From Enterovibrio norvegicus DSM 15893 (GTDB taxonomy: Bacteria; Pseudomonadota; Gammaproteobacteria; Enterobacterales; Vibrionaceae), in NCBI RefSeq assembly GCF_900115495.1, contig NZ_FOWR01000024.1, positions 1 to 64,000 of the forward strand: a stretch of DNA of 64,000 nt, in the 5' to 3' direction. The position numbers and the translations under genes are program-made. The notes below the pieces were generated by a model. The model saw only the letters and a program-made list of their open reading frames with translations. It was not told the DNA's origin and did not search any database. Positions 16,097 to 24,373 of the stretch are shown piece after piece. Position 1 is the stretch's first letter; each line of letters opens with the position of its first letter.

Positions 16097-16606
16097 ATAG
16101 CGAGACGATATTGACCACTGTGTTTCTCGTTATGTCCGCCGTTCATTTTTAAGTGGATACGATGAAAAAGCGCTGGCTGCTGCTATGGCGTATGTTGATT
16201 TGAATCCAGTACGGACAGCGATAGCGGAAACTCCAGAAACGTCAGAACACACATCCGTCAAAGCGCGTATTGCGTCATTAAAGAAAACACGAGTGACGCC
16301 CTCTAACATGTTTCCCTTCGCAGGAAACCCGCGAGAAAACATGCCTGATGGCTTACCGTTTAGATTGATGGATTACCTAGAGCTTGTTGATTGGACAGGG
16401 CGACAAAGCCGAGACGATAAGCGTGGGCATATTGATGGGAAAGAACCGGAGATACTCAAACGTTTAGGGTTTGATTCAGCCCAATGGCTTGCTAACTATA
16501 AGCACGCAGAAAAGGGCAGCATGATTGGCACAGAATCGTCCATTAAGGTTGCCTTGCCGTTGCTAGGTCGCAAACGGCTGTGTGGGTTTCGGATACCCGC
16601 TGGCTA
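16097..16606 (+). pseudogene. REP-associated tyrosine transposase (RAYT), internally deleted
   Basis: In one frame the sequence reads HCVSRYVRRSFLSGYDEKAL, which joins the N-terminal motif directly to the C-terminal third (AAAMAYVDLNPVRTAIAETPE ... FRLMDYLELVDWTG ... LGRKRLCGFRIPAG). The central part with the HUH and catalytic Tyr region, roughly 100 residues by family comparison, is gone. The 5' end lacks a start codon. From an ATG at 16185 a 140-codon frame is still open, but it would be inactive as a transposase. Confidence 0.8.
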
Positions 16607-16611
16607 ATACG

Positions 16612-16634
16612 AACTATCGGGACACACACTTCAT
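16612..16634. repeat. REP-like motif (copy E)
   Basis: ACTATCGGGACACACACTTC at the 3' end of the second RAYT remnant. It carries the shared core GGGACACACACTT. Confidence 0.5.
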
Positions 16635-16809
16635 CAAACCAAGGCCCCCATCTCTTGGTGTACACCTTACCATTGTATTTTGGAGTGAATCGCAACCACG
16701 GTAATCAGCGTAGAGCTGCAATGATAAACCCTGCTACCTTCCTTTTGAGATAAAGGTCAAAGCTCATTGGCTTTGAGTCGGAGAGTCCAAATAAGAGGAA
16801 GAAATAGCG

Positions 16810-17397
16810 GTGAGTGACAAGCAAGTTCCAGATGAAATTAGGGGCTGGAATTGGGGAGCGTTGCTCCTCAATATCATTTGGGGCATACGTTTTAGATGTT
16901 ACAGAACCTTATGGGTGCTCTTCCCATTTTTTGGTGTTTTCTATCTGTTTGTTGTGGGTGCGAAAGGTAATGAGTGGGCATGGAAAAACAACGAGTGGGA
17001 GAGTGTCGAAGCGTTCAAGGCATCACAAAAAAGATGGTCGCGAGCGGCGCTTGCCTATATTGGTGTTCTCGTTTTGTTTTCCATTGTCTTCACCAACTTC
17101 CTGACTCATGAGTTTGATAACTCTCCTTCCACCGAGATAGCTCTAGCGACGCTTGAGAAAAGTGAATCCTTCAAAGCCAATATAGGTGTCCCCTATGATT
17201 ACTCTTTGAAGCATGGAAAGCTTGGTGGTCCTGAATCAGAGGGCTTTGCTGAAATGGAGTATGCTATTGAAGGATTCAAAGGCGAAGGCATACTTTTCTT
17301 CAAAGCTAGCCATATTCTCCAGGACTGGACATTGGATTGTTTGACGATTCAGTATACTGACACACAAGAAACTGAGGCCGTTATACCTTGTGATTAG
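16810..17397 (+). CDS. membrane protein with C-terminal Coa1-like domain
   Basis: 195 residues from a GTG start preceded by AAGAGGAAG. The N-terminal half has two short hydrophobic segments around RTLWVLFPFFGVFYLFVVGA and ends in a membrane helix AYIGVLVLFSIVFTNF. This N-terminal part resembles DUF2628-like small membrane modules. The C-terminal part (about 115-195: SESFKANIGVPYDYSLKHGK, GEGILFFKA, LDCLTIQY) resembles the Coa1/Tim21-like domain named for a cytochrome oxidase assembly factor. Assignment is by pattern only. No respiratory genes are nearby, so a role in oxidase assembly should not be assumed. Confidence 0.65.
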   Translation: MSDKQVPDEIRGWNWGALLLNIIWGIRFRCYRTLWVLFPFFGVFYLFVVGAKGNEWAWKNNEWESVEAFKASQKRWSRAALAYIGVLVLFSIVFTNFLTHEFDNSPSTEIALATLEKSESFKANIGVPYDYSLKHGKLGGPESEGFAEMEYAIEGFKGEGILFFKASHILQDWTLDCLTIQYTDTQETEAVIPCD

Positions 17398-17455
17398 CTA
17401 TTTGAAAATAGTGATAAAGCAATGGATAAGCTGCAAAAGGCATAAGTGCAGCTTT

Positions 17456-17677
17456 CTAATTTTGAACCTCACAGATAAAGATATCTCGTCCTTCACCGTT
17501 GAATGACTCTCCAACGATGCGCTCTATTTGTGCTAGTTGTTTATGGTTTACATCAGCACCGTCACCCTCTAAATGAAAACCAAATATTCGGTGAACGTCT
17601 TCAGGTGTGAGTGCGGTTAATGCGCATTCTTCGAGTAACTCTTCAGTCTTTTTGTCAAAAAATTCGAGTTCAAACAT
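17456..17677 (-). CDS. small acidic hypothetical protein
   Basis: 73 residues from MFELEFFDKKTEELLEECAL; the frame opens 14 codons earlier without a ribosome site. No membrane segment or signal. The small, acidic and solitary character is like that of immunity or anti-type proteins, but nothing toxin-like lies beside it, so no function is claimed. It is immediately followed on the right by a REPIN-like element. Confidence 0.55.
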   Translation of the reverse strand: MFELEFFDKKTEELLEECALTALTPEDVHRIFGFHLEGDGADVNHKQLAQIERIVGESFNGEGRDIFICEVQN

Positions 17678-17710
17678 TCTACTTTTCAGCCTTTCTTTCG
17701 AAGAGCAATC

Positions 17711-17815
17711 AGGACACACGCTTTACGCTAGTTGCCGCCTCTATACCTTGAATCAAAAAGTGCTATTTGAGGTTGATTGTGTTGTTTTCTAAATGTGAGT
17801 GTCCCATTAGTTCAC
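17711..17815. mobile_element. REPIN/MITE-like element of about 100 bp
   Basis: The left end is AGGACACACGCTTTACG (17711-17727). The right end TAAATGTGAGTGTCC has the reverse complement GGACACTCACATTTA, which matches the left end with few changes. The left end also matches 14610-14626 (AGGACACACACTTTACG). The right 55 bases match the right part of the element at 14.6 kb. It abuts the integrase fragment and probably marks where that gene was cut. Confidence 0.65.
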
Positions 17816-18130
17816 TTGAATAACGAAGCCTATAACGCGCTTACGAACTGGCGAGAGCAAAACCAAACATCGCGGTATCTGTTTGAAGGTAAAAACGGCG
17901 TACCACTGAAAGAAGTGAAAAAGCCGTGGGCGACAGTGTTGGATTTGGCGCAGATTCAAGGCTTTAACTTTCACGACCTCCGCCACCACTTCGCGAGCAA
18001 GCTAGTGATGGCGGGCGTTGACCTCAACACAGTTCGAGAGCTGCTAGGACATGCTGACCTTAAGATGACGCTAAGGTACGCACACTTAGCGCCGGAGCAT
18101 AAGGCTGCTGCTGTTAATTTAATTGGGTGA
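17777..18130 (+). pseudogene. tyrosine recombinase (integrase), C-terminal fragment
   Basis: Homology begins near 17815 (HLNNEAYNALTNWREQNQ). Present are HDLRHHFAS (His and second Arg), LLGHADL and the catalytic Tyr in MTLRYAHL, followed by a phage-integrase-like tail. The N-terminal SAM-like domain and the first catalytic Arg are absent, replaced by the REPIN-like element. A product starting within the element could not recombine DNA. It converges with the McrC-like gene, 11 bases away, and is probably the relic of the integrase that brought in the island. Confidence 0.85.
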
Positions 18131-18141
18131 ACGTGATATGT

Positions 18142-19152
18142 CTAAGTTAGCTTGCCAATCAATAGGGCTAGCTTATTCTGAAATACAGATAGTTTTGATG
18201 GTCTTAAATTTATTCCACCTAAGGAGGGTAACAATGGCATTGAACCGGACAGGCTATGCTCGGACGAATAGTATTCTGAGTCGACAATTTTCTTTCCGCG
18301 TTTAGGATACAAAGCCCAAACAGCTTGTGTAGGAGACCTTCCTAGTTGTCCATTTTCATTTACGTAATGGATACCAAAAAAGTATTTATGAATTAACTCA
18401 GTCAGAGAATAATTTTCTACTGATGAAGATGGTGAATATCTTGAGTCGAATATCAAAAAGTCAACGCTCTTACTATCAATATTCTTTATCTCAATAAAGA
18501 AATCTGGGGATATATAAGAATTTACATTACTTTCATTTGCAGATAAAACAGCCACTGGATCACCATTTCTAGCATTTTTCATTCTCCAAATGTTAGGTTC
18601 ATAATGCAGGGTGACTAAGGTCTTGTCTTTCCTTAATGTAAAGAAATTATTTGGAAGATTTATTGGCCTTTTAGATGGTTTTCCACCAAATGGTTTTTCT
18701 TTATAATTCCTCCATTCTTGAGATCGTATTTCAAATCCAATTGAAGATAGCGAATCGATTATCATTATCAAACAACAGAATTCATATATCTTAGTAAGGT
18801 GTCTAAGACCATTAAATAACTCACTATCATTAAATGTGACATCTCCTAAAGCATACCAGTCAAAAATAACACCAAATATCCTTCTGTAATGTATATTTCT
18901 TGATGCGAAAGGTGTGATTATAGGAGGGTGAAAGGATGGTATTTTTTTAACTCCCATTAAGCCAGAAAGCTTTCTGTACAATAATGTGGATCTTTTCTGT
19001 AATCCATCTAGCTTTCTAATTATCTCTGTTATTAATGGCTCTCGATATTTAGATATAATATTATCTAAACTTATATATTCAGAGTAATTATTTTTGATGC
19101 CACCTTCTGGGTTTTCTTTAGTGAGGATTTCCTTTATGGTTAAAAGTTTTTT
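18142..19152 (-). CDS. McrC-like nuclease part (PD-(D/E)XK), -1 frame continuation
   Basis: About 330 codons open in the -1 frame relative to the preceding DUF2357 part, with no ATG at the junction (first candidate start is TTG at 18981). It reads KKLLTIKEILTKENPEGG, then EPLITEIIRKLDGLQKR, and later the nuclease core SPDFFIEIKN and VDFLIFDSRYS. The PD...(D/E)-x-K pattern of McrC/LlaJI-type nucleases would give DAKY here; this protein has DSRY, an Arg in place of the catalytic Lys. Continuity of sense across the junction argues that both parts form one protein of about 610 residues, made by frameshifting or split by an indel. Confidence 0.7.
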   Translation of the reverse strand, partial: KKLLTIKEILTKENPEGGIKNNYSEYISLDNIISKYREPLITEIIRKLDGLQKRSTLLYRKLSGLMGVKKIPSFHPPIITPFASRNIHYRRIFGVIFDWYALGDVTFNDSELFNGLRHLTKIYEFCCLIMIIDSLSSIGFEIRSQEWRNYKEKPFGGKPSKRPINLPNNFFTLRKDKTLVTLHYEPNIWRMKNARNGDPVAVLSANESNVNSYISPDFFIEIKNIDSKSVDFLIFDSRYSPSSSVENYSLTELIHKYFFGIHYVNENGQLGRSPTQAVWALYPKRGKKIVDSEYYSSEHSLSGSMPLLPSLGGINLRPSKLSVFQNKLALLIGKLT

Positions 19153-19976
19153 TGTATTTGTGAAAGGTAGCTTAGTATTACAAGGTTCTCCTTAATGTTA
19201 GTGTTTTGCTTTATTTTTTCTACTGCACTATCAAAAATTTTTGCTGGTAAGTTGTTAATCCTAACTGTCTGTTCATTAATATCACAAAATATAATATTGG
19301 ATTGGTTTTGACTCAACCAAATAAGGCCTTCAGGTGAGTCAGGAATCCCCCCTCTTTGTATTGCAATATTTCTTTCTGGAACAGATCTTATGTTTCTAGA
19401 GAAAAATGGCCACAATGATTCAATCGTTGATATACCTCTTTCAGCCTCACTTATTAATTTAGATATATTACACTCTTTAGATTGATCATCATTACCTGTA
19501 CCTTTTAATGTTCTTGAAAAGCACAGGTTAATTACATCATCGAATTTTGATGACATGTATCCCAGCATTTCTTGGCAAAGAGCTTCGTTTTCCTTTGATG
19601 CAAGTACATCAATGTTTAATTTTTTACATATGCTTGAATTAGTAAACTCTATAGAGATTACAGTGTTCCCAGCATTATTGAAGAATATGTTGTCATATGC
19701 TGATTCATAATTTGAGAATGGTTTTTTGAATGTAGAAATCCAAGTGCTAGACGCATCATCTTTACTATCCAACCTTAGTTTTACTGGAATATCTCCAATG
19801 TTTAATATAGGAGAGCCTCGGTCTAAGTTTTTATCTTTAATGATAAAGGAGAATGATAAACTAGCGCTCTCTGGAATCTGGAATCGTTTACCAAAACAGA
19901 AGCCTGATTCTATAAGAGTTATGGCTTGAGAGGGGTAGCTCCTCCCCCCTTCTATGTGACAAATAAGATCAAACAT
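19140..19976 (-). CDS. McrC-like protein, N-terminal DUF2357-type part
   Basis: 278 codons from the ATG at 19976 (MFDLICHIEGGRSYP), 11 bases after the stop of the McrB-like gene. The frame stays open upstream to a TTG. It reads like the beta-rich N-terminal half of DUF2357/McrC proteins (ISFSF-type strands, SNIIFCDINEQ), which connects the nuclease to its AAA partner. The frame ends at TAA (19142-19140) two codons after the heptamer A AAA AAC; the -1 frame then continues into the nuclease domain. Family call is moderate and rests on order and the downstream nuclease. Confidence 0.65.
   Translation of the reverse strand: MFDLICHIEGGRSYPSQAITLIESGFCFGKRFQIPESASLSFSFIIKDKNLDRGSPILNIGDIPVKLRLDSKDDASSTWISTFKKPFSNYESAYDNIFFNNAGNTVISIEFTNSSICKKLNIDVLASKENEALCQEMLGYMSSKFDDVINLCFSRTLKGTGNDDQSKECNISKLISEAERGISTIESLWPFFSRNIRSVPERNIAIQRGGIPDSPEGLIWLSQNQSNIIFCDINEQTVRINNLPAKIFDSAVEKIKQNTNIKENLVILSYLSQIQKNF
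19146..19152 (-). promoter_or_regulatory. candidate -1 ribosomal frameshift heptamer A AAA AAC
   Basis: On the coding strand the codons are CAA AAA AAC TTT TAA. This puts A AAA AAC in the correct phase for tandem slippage (X XXY YYZ), right before the zero-frame stop. A -1 shift enters exactly the open nuclease frame. No clear downstream stem or upstream Shine-Dalgarno stimulator is seen. A one-base indel in the A7 run is the alternative. Confidence 0.5.
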
Positions 19977-19986
19977 TAGTTTATCT

Positions 19987-21864
19987 CTATGCTGGAAACT
20001 TATAGCTATACAGGTTTTGTTCACCAATCATAATTATATCTTTCAGTATTCCAGAACTTAGTTTCATACTGTGAATTTGAAGTATTTCATTCAGGTTGTT
20101 AAGGCGTCGACCATAAGCCTCTCCATATCCGGAAATCATTGGTAATACATATTGAGAAATGGCATGATCGAGCGATATGAAATCGTCGAAGTCAATGAGG
20201 ATGCTATTTGAAACCTCGATGTAATCAAGTATTTTCTTTTTCTTTCTATGGCTAATTATATGTCTTTGCCCTAACTCTATGTTATTTTCAGATAAGCAGT
20301 TAGATACATTTTCTAATGCTATTTTTATATTTTCAGGAATTGATTCTCCGTTTGATGAAAACAAATCAATCCAGTCCTTGGCTGGATATTTAGGAAGGCG
20401 AATGTTTGAGTCTTTACTTACGGGTGTATTGTTAGTTACGCCATCAAAAAGTATTACAGCCGAACGATCTAGCATTCTAGGAGATAGAGGCTGTACTGTT
20501 TCATCTTGGTTGATTGTTCCAATAAACTTGACGTGATCAGGTACGGAAAGTAGTTCTATATCAGGGTGGCCTGTGAATATTTCTCTTTTTGATTCATTAT
20601 CAGCCAAATCTAAAAATGAGCTAAAGTAGTGTTCAGGCGAACTTAAATTCATTTCATCTAATAGTAGAAGTACAGGTAATACTTTTTCTGAATCGTCGCT
20701 TTGAACACTGTTAAGTAAATCCCATAACCCTGTAGGTGCAGAATGGTAAGATCCACTCAGTCCATTGTAGTAACCAAGAATATCCTTCATTGATGTCCAA
20801 GATTTTGCAACTGGTATTGTGTGTTGTCTACTACCGAGCTGCATAGCTTTGCCTATTATTTTTACTAAACTAGTTTTTCCACTACCAGGGAGTCCTGATA
20901 AAATTGTAAATTGAGATTGAGCTAATGTGACTACTATATTTACTACCTGCTCTCGTGACAGGTTCCGGTCATACTTGCTCAGCGTGACCTCCATCGCATC
21001 TATATATTCCTGTCTTGCAGAATGTATAGAGTCCATGTTATTTACCCTCGATATTCCCTCTGACTCCTCTTCCTTAAATAAATTGCTAATAACATTATTT
21101 TTAATTGGTGAGGTCATTGCTTTAAATAAAGAGTGGACTCTAACATACTCTTCGGTTAGCTGAGTTGATGCACTAACTATAGTTTTTTCTAGGTCATCTT
21201 TTGTATTGTTTAATCCGATATTTAATGATGTTAGACCCGCATGCTCATCTGAGAGTTTTTTGTTTTTTTCAATTAGATCATTTAGGTTTTTGTATTGGTT
21301 GTATTCCTCTTTAAATTTAAATAGTTTTTCTTTTATTCTAGATACTTCTTGTTGTAGTTCCTCTTTCTCTTGTTCTAATTCTTTCCTTACTTTATCCTCT
21401 GCTTTTGCTCTATACTCTGCCTCCATTTCTGCTTGTTCTTTACGTTTGTCATCTGCTTCTTTACCTAGCTCTCTGATGGTGCTTCTTAGAGAGCTCTCTT
21501 TTATTTTAAGTTTTGTTATCTCGTCGTTTATAGTGTTTTCAACAATGTTGAATTTTTCAATTCTATACTTTGTGAAAAAATCTTCCTCGTTTTTATTTAA
21601 AAACTCATCTAACTGCTCTTTGCCTTGTTCTGAGTTTAATAGTTGATTGAATAGCTCTGTTCTTTCTTGCTGCCAATCTACTGATTTATTTAATAGAAAT
21701 AGAGCTCTAGCTAATCTTGTTTTATTATGCTTTGATTTGCTTGCCATATTTACGCTAGATTTTAGTAACTCTAAACCTTTTGAGGTGAGGCCATTGAAAG
21801 GCTTTGCCTTTAGTAGTTCAGAGGCATAGTCCTTTAAAATTCTATCATCTTGCATGATATCCAT
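19987..21864 (-). CDS. McrB-like AAA+ NTPase with long coiled coil
   Basis: 625 residues. A helical N terminus leads into a long charged coiled coil (about 110-250, rich in KEQAEMEAEYRAKAEDKVRK-type repeats). A AAA+ domain of the McrB type follows: Walker A GLPGSGKTS near 326, Walker B LLLLDEMNLSSPEHYFS near 400 (the DEMNL...HYF form is typical of McrB relatives), sensor FIGTINQDE near 448, and LSPRMLDR with candidate arginine finger near 462. It would drive the downstream McrC-type nuclease. GGAG precedes the ATG. The arrangement, coiled-coil McrB plus DUF2357 nuclease, recalls coiled-coil McrBC relatives such as the CoCoNuT systems; a defence role is inferred. Confidence 0.82.
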   Translation of the reverse strand: MDIMQDDRILKDYASELLKAKPFNGLTSKGLELLKSSVNMASKSKHNKTRLARALFLLNKSVDWQQERTELFNQLLNSEQGKEQLDEFLNKNEEDFFTKYRIEKFNIVENTINDEITKLKIKESSLRSTIRELGKEADDKRKEQAEMEAEYRAKAEDKVRKELEQEKEELQQEVSRIKEKLFKFKEEYNQYKNLNDLIEKNKKLSDEHAGLTSLNIGLNNTKDDLEKTIVSASTQLTEEYVRVHSLFKAMTSPIKNNVISNLFKEEESEGISRVNNMDSIHSARQEYIDAMEVTLSKYDRNLSREQVVNIVVTLAQSQFTILSGLPGSGKTSLVKIIGKAMQLGSRQHTIPVAKSWTSMKDILGYYNGLSGSYHSAPTGLWDLLNSVQSDDSEKVLPVLLLLDEMNLSSPEHYFSSFLDLADNESKREIFTGHPDIELLSVPDHVKFIGTINQDETVQPLSPRMLDRSAVILFDGVTNNTPVSKDSNIRLPKYPAKDWIDLFSSNGESIPENIKIALENVSNCLSENNIELGQRHIISHRKKKKILDYIEVSNSILIDFDDFISLDHAISQYVLPMISGYGEAYGRRLNNLNEILQIHSMKLSSGILKDIIMIGEQNLYSYKFPA

Positions 21865-21909
21865 TCTTACTCCACTCTTACTAAAGACTTTGTGTAAATC
21901 TTTAGGATT

Positions 21910-22547
21910 TTAAAGGAAGAGTCTAGGCTCATCTTGGATATTTACTTCTATAGTGAAATCATCTAAATCTACGCTGGAGATTTTATAAGAGTAATAATCT
22001 GAAGTGTTTATTCCATTTATTGGTGTTCGTGATGGTGATGTTAAATCAAGGAACTCTTCTTCAAATTCATTCTTGTAATATTTCCAACTTAAGGGGCCGA
22101 GTATTTGAGTGTTAGAATTACTATCTTCAAATGACAACATTATGTAATCAGTGGAAGGTTTATATCTAACTTGAATCGTGAATGAATTTATATCTGGAAT
22201 TTTAGGTGTGTTTATTATTTCAAATAATTGATTGCCATTTAGCTTTTGTACTCTTAAGTAATCAACAACATACTCTTGCTTTCGTGTCGGATTATTACTT
22301 CTTTCTGACTCTATAAGAAGTAATTGACCATATTCAAATTTTTCTTTAAGATTTTTGAAGTTTCTAGTTACAAACGCTTTTTCACTCTCACAGTATAGGC
22401 TTTTTTGTTAATTGGACAAAACTCTGCCTCTCCGTTGTTATCGAATTTTTCAAATGAAATATCTAATAGACCAAACCAATCTTGTTCATCGTTACCTGAC
22501 CAAGACTCTCCTAAAACACCAACAACAAATCTAGTACCTTCTGACAT
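21910..22547 (-). pseudogene. first gene of the McrBC-like operon, unknown, frame broken at an A6 run
   Basis: From ATG at 22547 the frame reads MSEGTRFVVGVLGESWSGND and so on to FCPINKK, then stops after the A6 tract (T6 at 22401-22406 on the + strand). In the -1 frame the sense continues: SLYCESEKAFVTRNFKNLKE through to DEPRLFL and a stop at 21910. If the run had seven A the gene would be one frame of about 212 codons. No known domain is recognised; it is beta-rich without a signal. It lies 45 bases upstream of the McrB-like gene and may be a specificity or sensor component. Either a decayed gene, a phase-variable tract or an assembly indel. Confidence 0.6.
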
Positions 22548-23064
22548 ATTCTACTCTTAAATAATATCTATAGACTCATGCTGACAAAAATTGCCTTCAT
22601 GAAATTTAATTTTAACAATTTTAACATTAACTAATGAAAAGATTTTACCTTCAGGATTTTAATCCAATTCATTCTGGGTAAGAACAATAATTGTAGAGTT
22701 TATTTTTGGTTTTATGTTTTTATGTGTGCTTGTGTTTTTTTTGGGTAGCTTTTGTTGCGTTTTTTTGGGGTTTTTGTTTTGATTTTTCGCTAGTGTTAAA
22801 TGTTCTTTACTTTCTTTTTTATTTGGTATAGCTCAAGTGAGTTATATTTTTAACCTAATAAATTGCTTGATAGTATCTTCTGTAAATATAAATCACGAAT
22901 TAGGTTGCTTTTTATTAGAGCCTGCTTTTAATCGTAGGACGTTATTATGGAGGGAATGGGTTAAATGTTGAAGTCGTAGTTTGTACTGCATGGTATCAAA
23001 ACCTAAAGATCTAATTCCTCGGTCTATCAAGCCGTTAGGCTTACCAAAACCACCACTAAAAAAC
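22548..23064. other. AT-rich intergenic stretch without recognisable genes
   Basis: About 520 bases, strongly AT-rich with a T/G-rich part (22690-22790). It contains the promoter of the leftward McrBC-like operon and leads into the iteron-like repeats. I see no RNA gene. Short open frames here run through the repeats and are not convincing. Confidence 0.5.
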
Positions 23065-23438
23065 GTTCGGTCAGTTAACCGACGAAGCCGCATAAACACT
23101 AGGCTTCTAGCCGAGCATGCTTATAGCACTTCTCGGTTAGGTAGCCGACGAAGCGGCATGAACACTAGACTTCTAGCCGAGCGAGGTTTTAGCACACGTT
23201 CGGTTAGATAACCGACGAAGCCGAATGAACACTAGGCTTCTAGCCGAGCGTGGTTTTAGCACTTGTTCGGTTAGATAACCGACGAAGCCGCATAAACACA
23301 GGGCTTCTAGCCGAACACGGTTATAGCACTAGTTCGGTTAGGTAACCGACAGAGTCGCATAAACGTTCGGCTTCTAACCGAACGTATTGATCAAGCCTGT
23401 TCGGTTTGTTTAACCTATAGGTTAGAAAACAGGATAGG
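23065..23438. repeat. iteron-like array: five 66-67-bp units plus a partial sixth
   Basis: Units start at 23065, 23131, 23198, 23265 and 23332, with a partial one at 23399. Each begins GTTCGGTTAGATAACCGAC (palindrome CGGTTA-NN-TAACCG), then GAAGCCGCATAAACACTA, then GGCTTCTAGCCGA (second inverted repeat) and ends near TAGCACT. The last full unit has GTTCGGCTTCTAACCGAAC. The even 67-bp phase and position just before the first gene of the replication module suggest binding sites for a replication or regulatory protein, probably the element's origin or incompatibility region. Confidence 0.8.
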
Positions 23439-23450
23439 AAGTAGGCACGG

Positions 23451-24368
23451 ATGCTGAAAAGACGCTTTTACCGCTTAGATGAAATCTCAGATGTAACGCC
23501 ACTAACCAAAGGTGATTTGCTTTATGCGGTAGAGCAACGTCAACTTATGCTCTTCGCAAAGATAAACAGTAAAGGTTTGGCTTACTGTTATTCGAAAGTC
23601 ATAGACGGATACAAGAAGACGCTTGGTGATATCTTTGATTACGATGGCGTTGTTGTGCTGTCAAAAAAGGATTCTCAACGCGCAAGCAATGAGCCGAAAC
23701 TCGATTTGGATAAGGTTTTGATTGCGCAGCCTGAACTTGCTACAAACTGGCGTCTTGTGAGTGACGTTTTCCCGTCTGCGAAAACCAGTGGTTTTTTTGT
23801 TGCCAATGTTGCCCCCCTCTCCAAACTTCCTACAAAGCCATTCTTTGCAGTAGGTGAAGTTGTGGAAAGGCCTAGCGGGCTAGAAGAGGCGGTAAAAAAG
23901 GAGATTGAGAGAGATAACTCAGGAGAGGGATTTCTCGGCGCGTTAGAGGTGTTTAGTAAAGCTTTTGTTGGTATGAAAGAGAAACAGTTAGGCACTGTGC
24001 CCACTCGGGTCAATAAGGCTGATCTTCGGTTTGACCTTAGAGAGGTCAATAAAGTGTTTGGTTTAGAAACCACTAAAGACGGGCTTCAAAGCCAAAAAGT
24101 TGTTGATACGAGTGATGTAGAGACGCATCCCATCAAAATCATGATTAATCGTGTATTGCTTGGAAACGCTACCGTTGATACTCGAACTATTTGGAATGTG
24201 ATTAAACGAGATCATCAGGCTGATACCCGAGAGATTGACTTAGACAGCTTAATCAGCGACATGAACAATGATGAAATTGAGTGGTTTGGGCAGGAAAACA
24301 CGGTTAGAACCATGAAGTATAAAACCTTTAAAAACTATGTAACGACGGCTAAAAACAATCAAAACTAG
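23451..24368 (+). CDS. hypothetical protein of the replication module
   Basis: 305 residues, not recognised. The N terminus (MLKRRFYRLDEISDVTPLTK, then GDLLYAVEQRQLMLFAKI) resembles the start of small regulators that carry a helix-turn-helix. The centre is low in motifs, and the C terminus (IWNVIKRDHQADTREIDL, MKYKTFKNYVTTAK) looks like a compact helical domain. AGGAAG precedes the ATG. It starts 12 bases after the iteron-like repeats, so it is the best candidate for the protein that binds them, and it is followed by AlpA- and Rep-like genes. Function is inferred from place only. Confidence 0.7.
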   Translation: MLKRRFYRLDEISDVTPLTKGDLLYAVEQRQLMLFAKINSKGLAYCYSKVIDGYKKTLGDIFDYDGVVVLSKKDSQRASNEPKLDLDKVLIAQPELATNWRLVSDVFPSAKTSGFFVANVAPLSKLPTKPFFAVGEVVERPSGLEEAVKKEIERDNSGEGFLGALEVFSKAFVGMKEKQLGTVPTRVNKADLRFDLREVNKVFGLETTKDGLQSQKVVDTSDVETHPIKIMINRVLLGNATVDTRTIWNVIKRDHQADTREIDLDSLISDMNNDEIEWFGQENTVRTMKYKTFKNYVTTAKNNQN

Positions 24369-24373
24369 AAACT

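Noticed and set aside
22981-23211. Open frame of 76 codons running through the repeats.
   Set aside because: Its peptide only mirrors the DNA repeat unit (NTRLLAE repeated), with no ribosome site, so it is a by-product of the array.
23065-23438. Repeat array considered as CRISPR or as integron attC sites.
   Set aside because: The whole 67-bp unit is repeated with no unique spacers, no cas genes are near, and there is no attC core-site arrangement with gene cassettes or an integron integrase.
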